Shown in pieces: positions 23,601 to 36,700 of a stretch of 64,000 bases of DNA. The notes beneath the pieces are model-generated. The model worked only from the letters and a program-made list of their open reading frames with translations. It ran no database searches and was not told where the DNA came from. Source of the stretch: Ectocarpus siliculosus (lineage: Eukaryota; Sar; Phaeophyceae; Ectocarpales; Ectocarpaceae); the NCBI GenBank assembly GCA_000310025.1, contig FN649734.1, positions 2,309,291 to 2,373,290 on the forward strand, given 5' to 3'. Each line of letters starts with the position of its first letter. Position 1 is the stretch's first letter. The position numbers were made by a program, and so were the translations under genes.

Positions 23601-26600
23601 GCCCGTGCTTCCTCGTGTACACTGATCGTCGACAGATATTCCAACCCTCAGTTCTTTTACCAGGAGTGGTATCGGTTGGAGCTCGAGCGCCAGGTGAGCT
23701 AGCTACCCTTGTGTTCCTCTGTCCAACACTCGCCTCCTTGCCATGTAGATGTTCGGCATTCGTTTGTCTTCGCAGCACCGTGGTTCTGCATGAACGACAG
23801 TTTGTCATTCTCCGGATCTTGGTTTTATTTTATATTGGGATTGAGAGCGTCGATATTGCTTGAGGTAAAGCACCAATGCACACGCGTTTTTTTTGTCGCC
23901 GCAATGCGTCTCTTGTGCTGCTGCTGCTGCTCCTACGCACCCGCGCGTAGGAGAAATCTGTACGCGAGAAGAAGCAGAAGAAGGAGGAGCGGAAACGGCG
24001 CAAGGCGGCGGCAAAGGCGGCCGGGGCCAGCGCCGGAGTGGAGAAAGACGAAGAGAGGGCGCGCGCCCCGCGCCCCGCTCGGAAGTCTCTGGGGGACTGG
24101 AGGGGCAAGCTTGCCGTCGGCGCGGCCGGGCTGGGCATCGGCTCCGGGGGGGGCGGTGTTTCCAGGGGGGCGAGCACGAGAGGCGCCGGAGACGTGTCTT
24201 CGTTGGTGGGGCAAGATAAGGTGGTGGTGCAAAAGCGCGAGGCGTACAGCGACAAGTTCTACAGAAAGGTGCGCGCAGCCCGTGGTGTTGGTTAGCTAGA
24301 TGCCAGTGTGACGTACAGGAATACCGTATACGACACAAGATAACACACACACCCCGGACCGGTTTTCAAAGCTTGGTTTCTCAACAGCAGAAAGACTCAC
24401 AGCGCCGAAAACGGCGGCGTTGAAGCCGTCTTGTCGAGAGCTTTCCGAAAACGTATCGTTTCGTTTGTGCGGCCTCTGTGTCGTGGAGTAACTGGGCTTT
24501 GAAAATCAGTCCGCGGGGTGTGTTATCTTGTGTCGAATACGGTAGTGGGTGCATGGCGGCGCGCTGGCTCGATCCAGTCTGGGGGATTGTCCGCCGGTTA
24601 GAACCACCGCCCTGCTTACCCGCAGCGTCCCGGGAAACTTGCAGGCTTTTTTGTTCTTGAGGTCGAAAGACCGGTCTGTTGGCAAGCATCGGCCTGCAAG
24701 CTTTCCTCTGTCTTGTCTGAACACAGCAACGTGCATGCTGAAAAATTTGGCAGCCCTGTTAGCTCCTTGCTTGTGCTGATCTATCGAATCGGTGGGCGGT
24801 TGTCCCTCAACACAGGAAGAAGAAGAAGCGGACACCAGCTACCAAATCGCCCCATCGGATGCAGGCGCCGCTGTACCAAGCGGAGGGCAGCAGCTTCAGC
24901 AGCTCGGGGCTTTGACGCCCGAAGATTTCAACCGAAAGTTGGGATCTGCATCCGAGGGCGGCAGGTGGGGAGTGCCTTCGTCGTTGACGAATTGACGTAA
25001 GGGTCTCCGGATTGCACATCGGAGAAACCTTGATCGGGCAGATAGTGTGGTCGACGAGAGAGGGGGGGGGGGGGGGGGCTCCTGTGTCCCCCCTCATACC
25101 TGGGTTTCCACAGAGGTTCAACTTTTTAACTGGCGTCGCGGGAGGGGACCCTTGAGAAGCCTGCAGTGTGGCCCAGTTTCGGGCATTGTCTGCCGTTAAA
25201 CGAAAACTTTGTGGAGAGGAGAGGGTATAGTTCTGCACAAGGCAGTCACGTTCCTGAGTTCCTGCGAGTCATATCTGCCATCAGAGCCTATATATACACG
25301 CGCTTGAACGTCACGTACCGCACAAAGTTGATGTACGATCGTATTACACCAATTCTTGAATGAACGGAGGTAGACTTTGCAACGAGTCCGTCATCAGCAA
25401 CTCTGCTCCCTGCATGCTGTTACGAGAAACGGGATCGTGTTCCGCGACGAAGGGCCGTGGTGAGCGGCGCATTCTGTAACGCGCCCAACAATTCTGAGCT
25501 TCCGGGGGGTGGGGGAGGTAGGGCGATGTTTCCATCGGAAGGACGTGTCGATGCACACAGCAATAGCGTGGCTATGCCCAAACCCTAGTCATAATCGTGT
25601 GTTTGCCGTCATCCAACTTTGCGTGTGTAGAGTTCGCGACTGCCTGCCACGGGCAAGCGTAGTTTCAAGCGCGCCCCCCACCCCCCCACCCCCCCCATGT
25701 TTTCCCGCTGACATGTGATGACGCAGGCTGCTGTTCAAGCCGCCATCAGCGCGAGGAGGCGAATCGGGCGGCGCTGGACTGTCCACGAGCCCCCCGCCAC
25801 CTCCGCCGCAGCAAAGACCTCCGCCACCTCAGGCTCCAGCCGCGCGACCGGGATCATCGGCGAGCGCCCCGCTGCCACCCCCGCCCCCTACTTCTGCTCG
25901 GCCGCCAGCCCTACCCCAACCGCCCCAAGGGGGACAATCCACGGCCACGGTTGCTGGTGGTCCTAGTGCGTACGGGGCCCCGCCGGTGCGTCCACCACCG
26001 CCGACTGCAAGGCCCCCGCCTCCCCGGCCGGCCCCGCCCCCGCCGCCGCCGCCGCCAACTCAACCGTATGCACCTCGCCCTTCGTATCAGGAGCCGATCG
26101 TGACGCCCACGCTCGAATCAGAGGCTATGATGGAGGAAACACACGCTCGTCGTCCGAGCTACGAAAGCTGGGGGATACCCCCAGAGCCGGCACAAAATTT
26201 CGAGCACGGCGGTGCCCCTGCCGTGGCGCCTCCAGCACCACCGGCTCCTCCCCCGCCAGCCCAGGTATAGTGCTGCGGGTCACCTCGGGTTGTTCGTTCT
26301 CGCCTCCCACGGCAGTGCAGCAGTTTGGCGAAAGCGTGGAGATTCATGTGCTGAACGAGGCCTACCTGGTCGTGCGACGTGAACTGTAGAGAGAGCTGCC
26401 GGTGCCTTGTTTGCAGGCGACGCAAAGAACAGCACCGTGGTCTTGATGCAGGCTGATACAACAGCCCTTCCTCGTGTGTTGTGCACAGATTATGTCTACG
26501 CCCTCCGAGCCGCCGCCGCCCCCGCCGCCCCCGCCCGTGGCGCCGCCGTCACGTCCACCTGTCGCTCCTCCGGTGAGTGCGACGGGCTTAATAAGCCTGG

Positions 26601-27751
26601 GGTCCAGGTTTGTTGCTCGGCATCCGTGCCATTACTGAAAAGAGGAAATGCTCAAGACACCCAAGCGAACGCGTCACCGCGGGTAACTTTTCCAGTGTAG
26701 GCTTCGAATTCCCATGGAATTGCAACAGATTTTGTTATCTCTCTCTCCGTTCCGCTTGCTTCTGACCAGGAACATTTTCCGTTTGCAAATGGCATATGCC
26801 CTTCTGCCCGCGTATCCGCACCCAGCTCCCTCCGGTACAGGAGGCTTCGCAGTTTGGCCAGCCGCCGCTCCCGCCGCCGATGCCTCCGGCGATGCCGTCG
26901 ATGGGGCACGCTCCCCCGCCCCCCCCGCTTCCGGCGGCACCACCTGGTAGTGGCGGTGCTTCGATGCGCGGGGACCTGTTGGCCAGCATCACGAACGGGA
27001 AGAAGTTGAAGAAGGTCGAGAGGCCTGCGCCTGTTGCTGGCGGCGGGGGAGGCGGCGGGGGTAACGAGCTACTGGCCGCCATCAGGTATCTACGTGTGGC
27101 GAGGGAAACCACACGTGTGCGAGCTCTCGTTGTTCTTGTCCACATTTTTTTTTTCATTATGCGAACCGGGAGCCGGAGCGAGCGTTCTGTTGAAAATCCT
27201 CACACCCTGCTGAAGGTTTTTTAATTGTTTACAAATGTATCCTCAATATTATTTAAGTAGTTGTGGCCTCCATCGGCGATGCGCTTTGCAGGGATGGCGC
27301 TAAGCTCAAGAAGGTGGAACAACCGGCAGCCCCTGCTGTCGAGACAAGCAACCCTCTCTTCGGCGGCAACCCAGGCATCAACGAAATCCTCGCAAGGTAA
27401 CTACGACTTCTCCGTAGAAATCCACGTGCCTCTCGTGCTGGCTGTTTCGGGCTCATCCGTTGCACTCCCCCCCCCCCCCCCCCCGGCAAACTCTGGGTTG
27501 TGTAGCGTTGTGTGAATGCAAGTCAATTGTCTGTCTGCGGGACGTCTGATGCGCAGCGTTGGTGTGTTGTCGTCTTTTGGCAGAGGGCCGACAGCAGTGA
27601 TTTCGCCCTGTTTGTTGACTGCCAGTGTTCACCACCAACGTGTCTCTCGGTCTTGTGCGTTTTGATCCCGGTGTGCGACAGGCGGAAGTACTTGGAAGCA
27701 GAGAGTGAAGACTCGGACAGCGATGACGACTCCGACTGGGACGATGGTTAA
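20615..27751 (+). CDS. SCAR/WAVE-family Arp2/3 activator
   Basis: Nucleation-promoting factor that links Rac/WAVE-complex signalling to Arp2/3-driven actin branching. Exons: 20615-20779, 21828-21923, 22206-22316, 22712-22977, 23636-23693, 23951-24268, 24816-24964, 25727-26264, 26489-26572, 26826-27085, 27292-27396, 27682-27751; phases agree and give 739 aa. The N-terminal SCAR homology domain opens MPLTMRPIPHALNL and continues YAQDMFDGLF; YSNPQFFYQEWYRLEL corresponds to the family's YTNPSYFFDLW region. A basic segment (KKQKKEERKRRK) follows, then a long proline-rich region, two WH2 motifs (DLLASITNGKKLKKVE and ELLAAIRDGAKLKKVE), a connector ILARRKYLE and an acidic tail DDDSDWDDG with the key Trp. 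The ATG at 20615 gives the conserved MPL start. Acceptors at 22712 and 26826 are the least certain. Confidence 0.9.
25062..25078 (+). repeat. Poly-G tract (17 bases) in a SCAR/WAVE intron
   Basis: An uninterrupted run of 17 G lies in the intron between 24964 and 25727. A matching run of 18 C is at 27467-27484 in the last intron of the same gene. Both are length-unstable tracts that sequencing often miscounts. Confidence 0.9.
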
Positions 27752-28600
27752 GGGCATGCACCCCGAGATTGGTTGCGAATGAATCTTGAACTGAGTCCAC
27801 ACGCCCCGACTTAGGTCCCTTTCGCGAGAATCGTGCGTGATGGCCGGCAATGTGCTGACACTATTATTGTGTCGAGGTTAGCTAGGTTGCGAAGAGGCGA
27901 GTAGAAACAGGTGTTCTCTGTGTTAAATTGGGAGGTTCCTTGACTGGCTAGCTTAAGTCTAAACGCAGTACAAGAACTCTCGGTTGGTAGGGGAGAAGAA
28001 ACGTGGAGATGTAAGGCACAAACGTTAGGGTGGGGCCGTATCGATCGCCTCATTTAACCCCCCACGTTTTTTTCAAGTGTGGAGACGGCAAATCAAGCAA
28101 GAGGTTAATGTTGACAATGTTGACAATATTGCTCAAGAGTCACTTCTTCTCGCCTCTGTTTTTCGAAATTGCAAAAGTGTCATTGGAGATATAGGTTGAA
28201 ATAACCACCGTTGAAAGCGCTTGTCGCAACTCGGCTCGTCTCTTGTGAACCTGGCGAGCTTGGCTTCTCGATGCCATCGCCGAGTGCGCCTCTTTTCCAT
28301 GTTCTCGATCATCTAGGGATGGTGCTGTTTGGAAACCGAAGCTTGTTCCAATCTGAAAAGGATCGTTTTCTGCTCCGGAAACCAAAGAATGTTTTTTGAC
28401 CGCGATATGCTGTCCGTGATATTCTGTCCGCGATATTTTGACCGCGCTCGATTTCTCTGAGCTCGCGAAGCTACGCGCGACCTAGACCTCTAGCCTACTT
28501 GTGTCGAAAGTGATTTCTAATCGAACGAGACCGCTGCAAAACGAAAGCTTTGTCTCTTGCTTCTGCCCACATCAGCATCCTGCTGACGTCTTTGTAGTAA
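27752..28600. other. Intergenic spacer downstream of SCAR/WAVE
   Basis: This contains the presumed SCAR/WAVE 3' UTR and no supported gene. A short imperfect tandem repeat of about 14 bp (GTCCGYGATATTYT-like, three and a half units) occupies about 28399-28446. Confidence 0.5.
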
Positions 28601-28621
28601 TTTGTTTTCCTCTTCTTCGCC

Positions 28622-31600
28622 GAAGCTGAATTCTCTGAGCTCAACAAAGCTACAGACGCGGCCCCGCCTCCGCACACAAGAGCCCCCGCCAACGCACCGA
28701 GCGTTTCACCTCGCATCGCAGGGAAAGCGGCGGAAAAGTACCAGAAACCACCTCCGAGGGTAAAAGTCCTTGCATTTTTTTGTCACGACGTGCTCCACAA
28801 CCGAGCAAGATACAGCCCCGTGCTAGCCGCGGCTCGATGCGCTAGGACAGACAAGACGTGCTCTGCAAGCTTCGGGAACGCTGTTGGCGGGCAAAGTGAG
28901 CACCCCACCAAACGGCGATTCGACCAAAACCGGGTGTTATTCCGCCGCCCGGAAGACGAAACCATTTTTTCCCGCGAGACAACTAGCCTGCCCAACAACG
29001 TCCACCAAACTTTTGAGAACCAACGACGACCCAGTCGACAAAACTGCGTGCCCAAGTTGCAAAGCCGTCCGACCGGCACGCCGCGTGCAACAGCATTTCG
29101 CCACCCAGCGGCCGACCTCGCCTGCCAGGAACAAGCAGACCGCAATTTCTCAACATGTACTGAACCCCTCGACACAAATCTTACATCGATGTGGAGGTAG
29201 AACTACACTGTGCTCGATGCCGATGTCACATCAGATCACGACGCACAAGCAAGGTTTGTCTGGGGGGAGACGCAAACTGCAAGGTATGGCCCATGGGGGT
29301 GTATATTTCCGGTCACCCTCTCCCTCAAGCCGCTGCTGCCTGTGTGGTTTCTTGCAGCACCCGCATAGGTCCTTCGGAAAACGCTCCAACGGGCCTTTCG
29401 ACATCATTTCGCTGCCAATTGGCAAAGTACCGCGGAAACGTTGAAAGCATGGTACCGTCATGATTTGACGTCTGCTACGAGCAGGGCAGATAACCCACCC
29501 GCTTTTGCGCCTGTCTCTGCTCCTCCGAAGTCGGACATCGCGAGTTAAATTTTCCTCCTGAGAAGTTATGGAGACAATAACAGAAACCCAAGCCTCCGTT
29601 TCCAGAAAAAAAAAGCGCTCTTGTCCCAGCCTACTCGCCGGGTCTTGGCACTCTCTTGATCTCGAAGTCCTCGTTGAAATCTTTCATGATATTTCGATGT
29701 TCCTGGAAAGGATAAAAAAATGCGGAAACAGCGCAAACGGGGTAAGCAACTCATGTCTTTTCCCTCTGATTCGTGAAAAGCATTGCTAGTGGTCAGTATA
29801 GAAATTTGTTTCTAGTTGGTGCGATTGCGGCCAAACCGGTTTATACGACACAACGTCATTGTTCTGTTCTGGCGCACACCCGGTATAGCCGAGGCATGCC
29901 GTGCGAAGCTTCGTTTCGAGCCCACGGTACGCTGTGTGTGTGTGGATGAACCATACGACTGCTGAAGCTCACGCGGGTGCTGCACCCATGTGTGCTATGT
30001 ACGGAACTATGTATACCCAAAACCAAAGAAGAGAGATGGAGGATATCGAGAGGACGATACTTGCCGGGCATGACGGCACTGTCTACTGCAATTGGCACTT
30101 TGCCCCGCACATACTGCTGCGGACAACTCTCTACGAACATGGTATCACGTGTCCTACTACGCAGAAACTCCTTGAGCCGAAAGTTGAGTGCGTCACAATC
30201 GAACCACCATCAGATCGTGGCGTGATATTCAAGGTAACACCGTGCGTGGTGCGGGATTTGGTTTAACCCTGAGTTTTCGAAAAACAATGGCACCAAGTAG
30301 GTATGTTGCGTTTGTCGGAACAAGTCGGAACAACAACAGTAGACTCTAATTTATCTACACAACCATCAACCATGCATCAGAACATACTACCGGATCAATC
30401 TCTCCAAACACTGATGTACACAGCGTCCCCAGCCGCCGAAACGGATTCTACGACAACACACGGCGTAGTTCAAATACTTGTGGAGCTCTGGGCTACGACA
30501 GACGGCAAAACTTACCTAGGTCTTAGTGAATACCGCTTATGTTAAAAAGAAGGGCTCGAACGCGCTCGCTGCTACCAGACGGCTACCACTCTGAAGGATG
30601 GCCGCGTTGGCGACAGCCGCAGTTCTACACCAGCTATATGTGACGGCTACAATCTGAAGGGGGCGTACGGGCAAAAGGATCCACGGCCGTACGCATAGCG
30701 TTTTGAGACATTTTATTCGGAGAATCGCCTCAACCTTGTGGTTTGGACTGAATAAGGTGAAATCTGCAGATCACTGGAGATGTCCCGTTGGGGAGCTACC
30801 AACCGTTTGCGCCTCACGGAAAAAACGGGAGAGCCACGAGCAACAGACAGGTAGTAGGACCGTGCTATGCTAGAAAGTACACTCATTCGACCAGTCAACA
30901 TCCCACCTCTTCGATGTCAAACTCCCTCAAGCTTTTGCTCCGTTTGCGTACGTCCTTCACGTGCACTTGCCCCGAAACAAACTGCAGATCGAAGGCACGC
31001 AGGCAGACGGGTGTTTCGACTCACTACGATAGTGAACATTGTCACCAGAAGCAAGACAATGCACATTGTCACCAGAAGCAAGATAATGCGAGGAAGAGGA
31101 CATCATCTACCTTCTACACGCACAGCAGTGGCAGCAGGAGCTGTTCCTCAATGGCAGCTCCACGGAATACCTTCCAGATCAGCTACGGTACAGGTCGTCC
31201 GTGTAGCTGGAACCTAGGCACTCTAGGAAGAAGGGGGTGCGATTGACTGCTGTTGCTTTGGGTTGTCCACTCGTGATGGTGAATTGCGAAGGTGATTCGA
31301 ACGTACCACTGCCAAGTGGCTTAATATCTACACACGAAGAGCCAGCTGTGCAGCCTTGACCCTGGGGGGGGCAGCTCTGCGCACCTGTGACCCACCTCTG
31401 AAAGCATGTATGAACCCCCAACGATGAACGTCACGAACGGTAGGCCGGCCGTCAAGAACGACTTTACTCCCCGATTTGAGGCCATCAAATCCACAGCGAA
31501 CCTTCACTCTCTCTTGCGCGCGTGGTGCTTTGGACGTAGCGGTGTGCTGTGAAACCAGCAATCGCACTATGTTGACCGCGGATGGCTCGCGATAGGCTGA

Positions 31601-31709
31601 AATTTGACAGTCCTTTTTGCGGAGGAATTTGTAACCGCCCGCCCGCCCGCGTAATATTCTGGATCCTGATACATTGTATGCTGATCCTGGTAATCTATCG
31701 GAAGGGAGA

Positions 31710-31797
<88 letters not shown>

Positions 31798-33537
31798 CTA
31801 AGACAGTTCTGTCTTGGGAAGACCGCTCCGTCTTGGGAGAGAGAGTTATCTTGTGCCTTGACGAGTGCCAGGGCTGACGCTCAACACCAGCGCTGTGTAC
31901 CCTATCTGGCATCATATGCAGCATCAGCCCACACTTGATACCGCAGCTGTCACAGGCTTTACTGCAGTGGAATATCTGACTTCCGACGTTTGCACATGCA
32001 GGGATGGACAATGTCCGGTGTTACTACTGTAGCGCTCGTGCCCTTGTTTATCATCGTTGAGGTCGGTGGGATATCCAGCGAGTTATTTGGCGGAGGGACG
32101 GCCAAAGTATCTATGTGCAAGGACTTTTGTAATCAGCAAGCACCCAGCGCTGAAGGGGCATGCAAAAGTTTCATTCGGGCCATACCTCGGCCGAAAATGG
32201 GGCGGACATGCACGAGGAAGTTTCGAGAGGCCTTCGAAGTCTACTGTCCTTTGCTATGGTGAGGCCGCCTCGTGTATTTTTTCTCGAACTACTGTGATGC
32301 TGATGACGCTATTGTCACACCTACCGTTCGTTGGTCATTATCCCACAAGTACATTACGTCTAAAGTTCTAACATTTTCGCCTGAATTACGCTTGCGCCCA
32401 AAATTTCAGGTACGTCCATCACACGCTGCAACAGATTTGCAACCTCAAGTATTATCACCCGCCGGTTTAGTTTTTTCAGATGGCGGTCGGTCCTCCAAAA
32501 TGGCTACCAGTATAAGTCTAAATAGTTACCATTTTGCCGGCCGCCACCTTCTCGAGGTACAACAACAGCATATGTTCCGTGCTGTGTTCGCAACGGGTAC
32601 CGAACTTTAATACCCCCCCCACTGCCTTTCGACCGTTTATCCTACAATAGTCTTGCCGGAGGCGAGGAGGGTCACCTGTCTCCTAGGATTGAACGTCTGA
32701 CACAGAGCTCGTGTCAGGATATGTCGAGCCACATACCTTACCCTGCGGTCTTCAACTCGTGCAAGACGGGGTACAGGTAAGCAGGGAGCGGACGTGCAAA
32801 GAATGGATGCGAGTTTCTCGTCGTTGTTTCTACATGCACTACATCGTGGTTTCGCAAGCAGGCATAACTAACAACATGAAGAGAATTATATCCTTCATCT
32901 CACACAACGTTTCAAGCGTGGTGACTGTTCTCAGTCCTGATCCTTGATAATCTTGCAAGCTTCAGAGTTCCTCCGACGCCCACGAAGCATGTTCACTGGT
33001 CCATGTCACCTGTAACAAGAACTACGCTTATGACCATTCAAGATAGGGTGTTCCACCTTCGCTTGTGCTATGGGCGCCCTCTTGGCAAGTTGGTGGCATG
33101 TCTCCCCGAGCATGGCAACATCCCAAACTACCCACAATCATCTCAGGAACGGTTTCAATGCCGCAAGAACAGCAGTTTCGAAGCTATTCGGGGAACGGGG
33201 AAGACTGGGCACCATCGACGGAAATGTCCGTGCGCCCTCGGAACAGCCAAATAACCCAGAGAGTGGCGCGGAATATCCGGGATATCACGAGGTGGAAATG
33301 GCCGAGCTGAGCGTTGACACCACCTCATCAAGGACTGCAGAACTGGACGCACAGTCTCGTTCCACAGAAAGCGCGTGGACCCCTGAAGAAGACTTCGAGA
33401 ATTGGATAGAATCGTTCGACACCAGTCCGGAATATGTTGACTATGCGACCGTTGCGCAAGAACGTGTCAGCGCCGCACGTCGAACACGAGCTTCTGATTT
33501 GAAACGAGGCCCTGCGTGCCCAGTTTGTAGCGGCTAG
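28622..33537 (+). CDS. Unrecognised multi-exon gene (tentative)
   Basis: No family was recognised and no complete model could be built. Plausible exons, judged by frame, composition and splice sites, are: about 28622-28758 (AEFSELNKATD...KYQKPPPR), about 28850-29156 with a C2H2/C2HC-like motif CPSCKAVRPARRVQQH, about 29566-29732, about 29975-30234 (REMEDIERTILAGHDG, LEPKVECVTIEPPSDRG), about 30390-30520 (ILVELWATTDGKTYLGLSEY), about 31091-31193 (YLLHAQQWQQELFLNG), about 32656-32771, and a last exon ending at the TAG at 33535-33537 (WTPEEDFENWIESF). Several junction phases do not agree, so some pieces may belong to different genes or be chance. The end faces the end of the Sfi1-like gene at 33773 in convergent arrangement. 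Confidence 0.35.
31036..31089 (+). repeat. Tandem duplication, 27-bp period
   Basis: Two copies of ACATTGTCACCAGAAGCAAG with flanking bases follow each other at a 27-bp period, just before the putative exon at 31091. Because 27 is divisible by three, such a duplication would keep frame if it were coding. Confidence 0.8.
31708..31799 (+). repeat. (AG)n microsatellite
   Basis: About 90 bp of almost pure AG dinucleotides with two interruptions (ACAG, AAAG). Open frames of Arg-Glu or Leu-Ser through it are artefacts. Confidence 0.95.
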
Positions 33538-33772
33538 GCCATTTTCTAGAGTCACAGGGCAGGTATTGTTGGTTTGAATCGTGCATCTGGCAAACGCTCT
33601 GTTGTTGGCAAATAATTCTGGACGGGACACAACGTTGTTGTGTTGCCCTTCGGCCGACAAATCTAACAACCAGGGTCCGGCATGAATCTAACCACCTGCA
33701 GTAATTTTCGAAGCAACGAAAGCGCACGACCAAGCTCGAGAACCATGCCTCGTTCAACGAATCGGCAAGGCC

Positions 33773-36700
33773 TTATTCTCGGAAGTGTTCAGCATGTGCA
33801 GTTGGAGATAGCCCTTTGGCTTTGGATTCCCCATCAGGAGCCCAATCTCCCGCTCTTGGCTGACTCTTGGCGGTCGGGGAACCTATGGGGACGACGTACG
33901 ATGAAAATCGGAGATTAAGTCGACCTTTCCCATTTATCTCGATGGCATTCGAATGTTGCTGCATCGCTACATCCAACACCAACGCACCTTCCGCTTCGGC
34001 AAGGCGTCCCGTATATACCGAAATCGAATCTCCTTCTTTGCCCGCTTCCTCCAGACGTATAGCACGCGCCGCACACGCTGCCCAATCATGGGCAGCCGCA
34101 GCAAAAGAAGTGAGGAGCACCCTGCCACGCTCTCCCAGTCTCGTGCCGTTGCTGCCTCAGTCGTTCGAAGGCATAGCATTTCTCGTGATCCTACGGCGAG
34201 CTCCTCCTTTTGTTGAGTCGCCTTGCTGTTCGTGGCTCCTTCGTTGTACGTACATGGACGTATCCCACCCCAATGCGCCCGTAGTCCCAGTGGGTATACT
34301 CTGTTTCTCCAGGTACTGAACATTGCCTCCACCACCCGATGGTTTCTGTGAGTCTTGGCTTGTAAACGACGCTGTCGCCAAGTTTCGGATGACTTGACCC
34401 AAGAACGGAGACCTCGCAGTCCAGATCGGAGGCGAAATGCCCTAACCTGCAGCATTCCACATATTGGGGGTGGTCTCGGGGTGGTGTGGCCTTGTACAAA
34501 CGTGTATGGTAGAAAAAATCAAACCCTAAATTCACCTGGGTGTCGTCGCCCTTACCGGTACCCACCAGCTTTTTGCGTACATGTAGAGTAGTTTATGTAC
34601 ACATGCACTAAATTTCGCAGTTATCGTGGGTGCGCACATTCTGACATCCTTCGTGACCTTATCAGCATCATTACACCCCGGTCCAATACATACGGACGGC
34701 TTCGGGGCTCTCGTTGCTTCGCCCGCGTTTGCCTAGGCATTGACTTCAACGAAGAGACCCAGCTTCATGCACCCCCCTATAACGCTATTTCTACTCGTCG
34801 ACACTCACACCTGCTTGCTTGCCCGAGCTGTGCTTTCCGTGCGAGAAAACCAAGCTCTCAACACTCGTCTTTCGAGGTTTCTAGCCCGGGCGTGGGTTCT
34901 CAGGACCTGGAAAACGTACCCATCGAGGGTCGAGCAGCGGCTCTGTGCAGCTTGTCTCGTCTGTTTGCGGTAGCGCACGATTCGGACAGAGGTTTGGATG
35001 CCTGCAAAGGCCCGAGCATGGCTTCGCCATGTTTTTAACGTGTTTCTGGCACGGTGCGCTTCTGCCCAGACTCCAGCTCGCCACATCGAGAGGCGGGCAA
35101 GCCTTCGGTTTTCCATCCAACGTCGAAACTTCAGAAAGCCAACACGCTGTCCCCGTTGCCCCTACACACATGAGTTCGTTCATCCGGAAACAGCAAGCGG
35201 AACAGGTGGAAGAGGCACCGGGTAGGGGGTCAATGAATCCGTAATGAGGACCATCGACGAGGCGCTCGCTCGTCGCCTCTATGACCTTTGGGGTGCTAGA
35301 ACTGTAGCACACCCCAACTGCATTTACAACGGCAAGACAAAACCATGCGGGAAAAAAGGCAGCGATCGACTTGATCAGGAAATGCCGTTGAAAAGTGGCA
35401 CCTGAAAACGTGTGATGGTATTGCTGACACGAGTGACATGGGCCACGCGTCTTCGCCAAAACGATAGCCCTGCTGAAAGAGTCTGGCCGCGGAAATGACG
35501 GCAACCGGATTGTCGCAGGTCGTGCTGGTCTCCGAATCGGGTGGTCGTCCTTCGCCAGCAGGAAATGGTGGCGGATATGCATCTATCCCGACGAAACATC
35601 TTTGCCCTGTAGGCGGCACGGGATTCCTGTGTAGCCCAACATGCGACGAATAGACCCCGGCAGGGTTTGGGTGTTTAACGCTTGAACGCCGACCAAGCTC
35701 TTTTGAAAACAGGCCACTTAAACGTAAGATTGAGTTGGTTGACCGATAAATCTAGAGGCCTACCCCGTCTGATCAGAACTTCTACGTCAGATCTTCCCGA
35801 TTGTGCAATTCAGCCCACCGACCCACATATCGCTCTATTGGCTACATTTCCCGCACACTCGCGCACGACGTTGATCGAGAAGAACGACGACGGGAGATAC
35901 AATCTCGGGTTTGGTGTCTACTTTATATGGACGCCACCCCTTGAAAGATTGTGCCCCAAAAACGGACAACAAAGTCCTTAATAGTATTTCTAAAGTAGCT
36001 CGTTGTGCATGTGCGAGTGTGTGCTCTATACAAACAGGGTTCTGAGGCGTCATGTGTGCTGGATTTGAACGACTGCGCGTAGCATCGATGCACAGGTCCA
36101 GGTCCAGCTTGTGGGTTTACCTGTTTCAAAGCGCTGAAATTTGCTAGGCCTTGCCGCAAGAACCGCGCACGACGCATCTTGTAGGCAGCGTCGTTGCTTC
36201 GCTGCTGCCGCTGGATGGAAGCCGATCGAGCATCCCATCGTCTAAGGACCCCCCAAAGGCGAGCACGTCTGTTCGGATAGGCATGCAATGTCAGAGTTAC
36301 CAACTATACCATGGCCAGACAACCACAGCTGTTTGGGTCTTCACAAAACATTTTGCGGAACATGCCGCTTGGAAATACGGATGTTGTCCCACGGTCTGCG
36401 ACATCCAGTACCAGAATGTGACACGCATCGTGTTAGATCAAATAAGATCTCAACTCTGCACGTTTCCTCACCTAAACTTTACGGCCTCTGACGCCAATGC
36501 CCTCGTGTTCCTTCTGCGAACAACATGTTGCTTCAGCCTTTTCACGCTTAAACTTAGCGCGCGTTGCCTTGTCCTCTCGGACACAGCTGCGGAGCAAGGC
36601 GAAGTGCCATACATTGTGGCGTAAACAGCGTGCATGTTGACATGACAATTCAGTGACGTTGGCAGTCTCAAGGTCAAAAACTCTACCGTGGCTCGGCCAG

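Noticed and set aside
31328-32011. 227-codon reverse-strand frame with poly Leu-Ser, and Arg-Glu frames on the other strand
   Set aside because: Created by the (AG)n microsatellite; no conserved sequence on either side.
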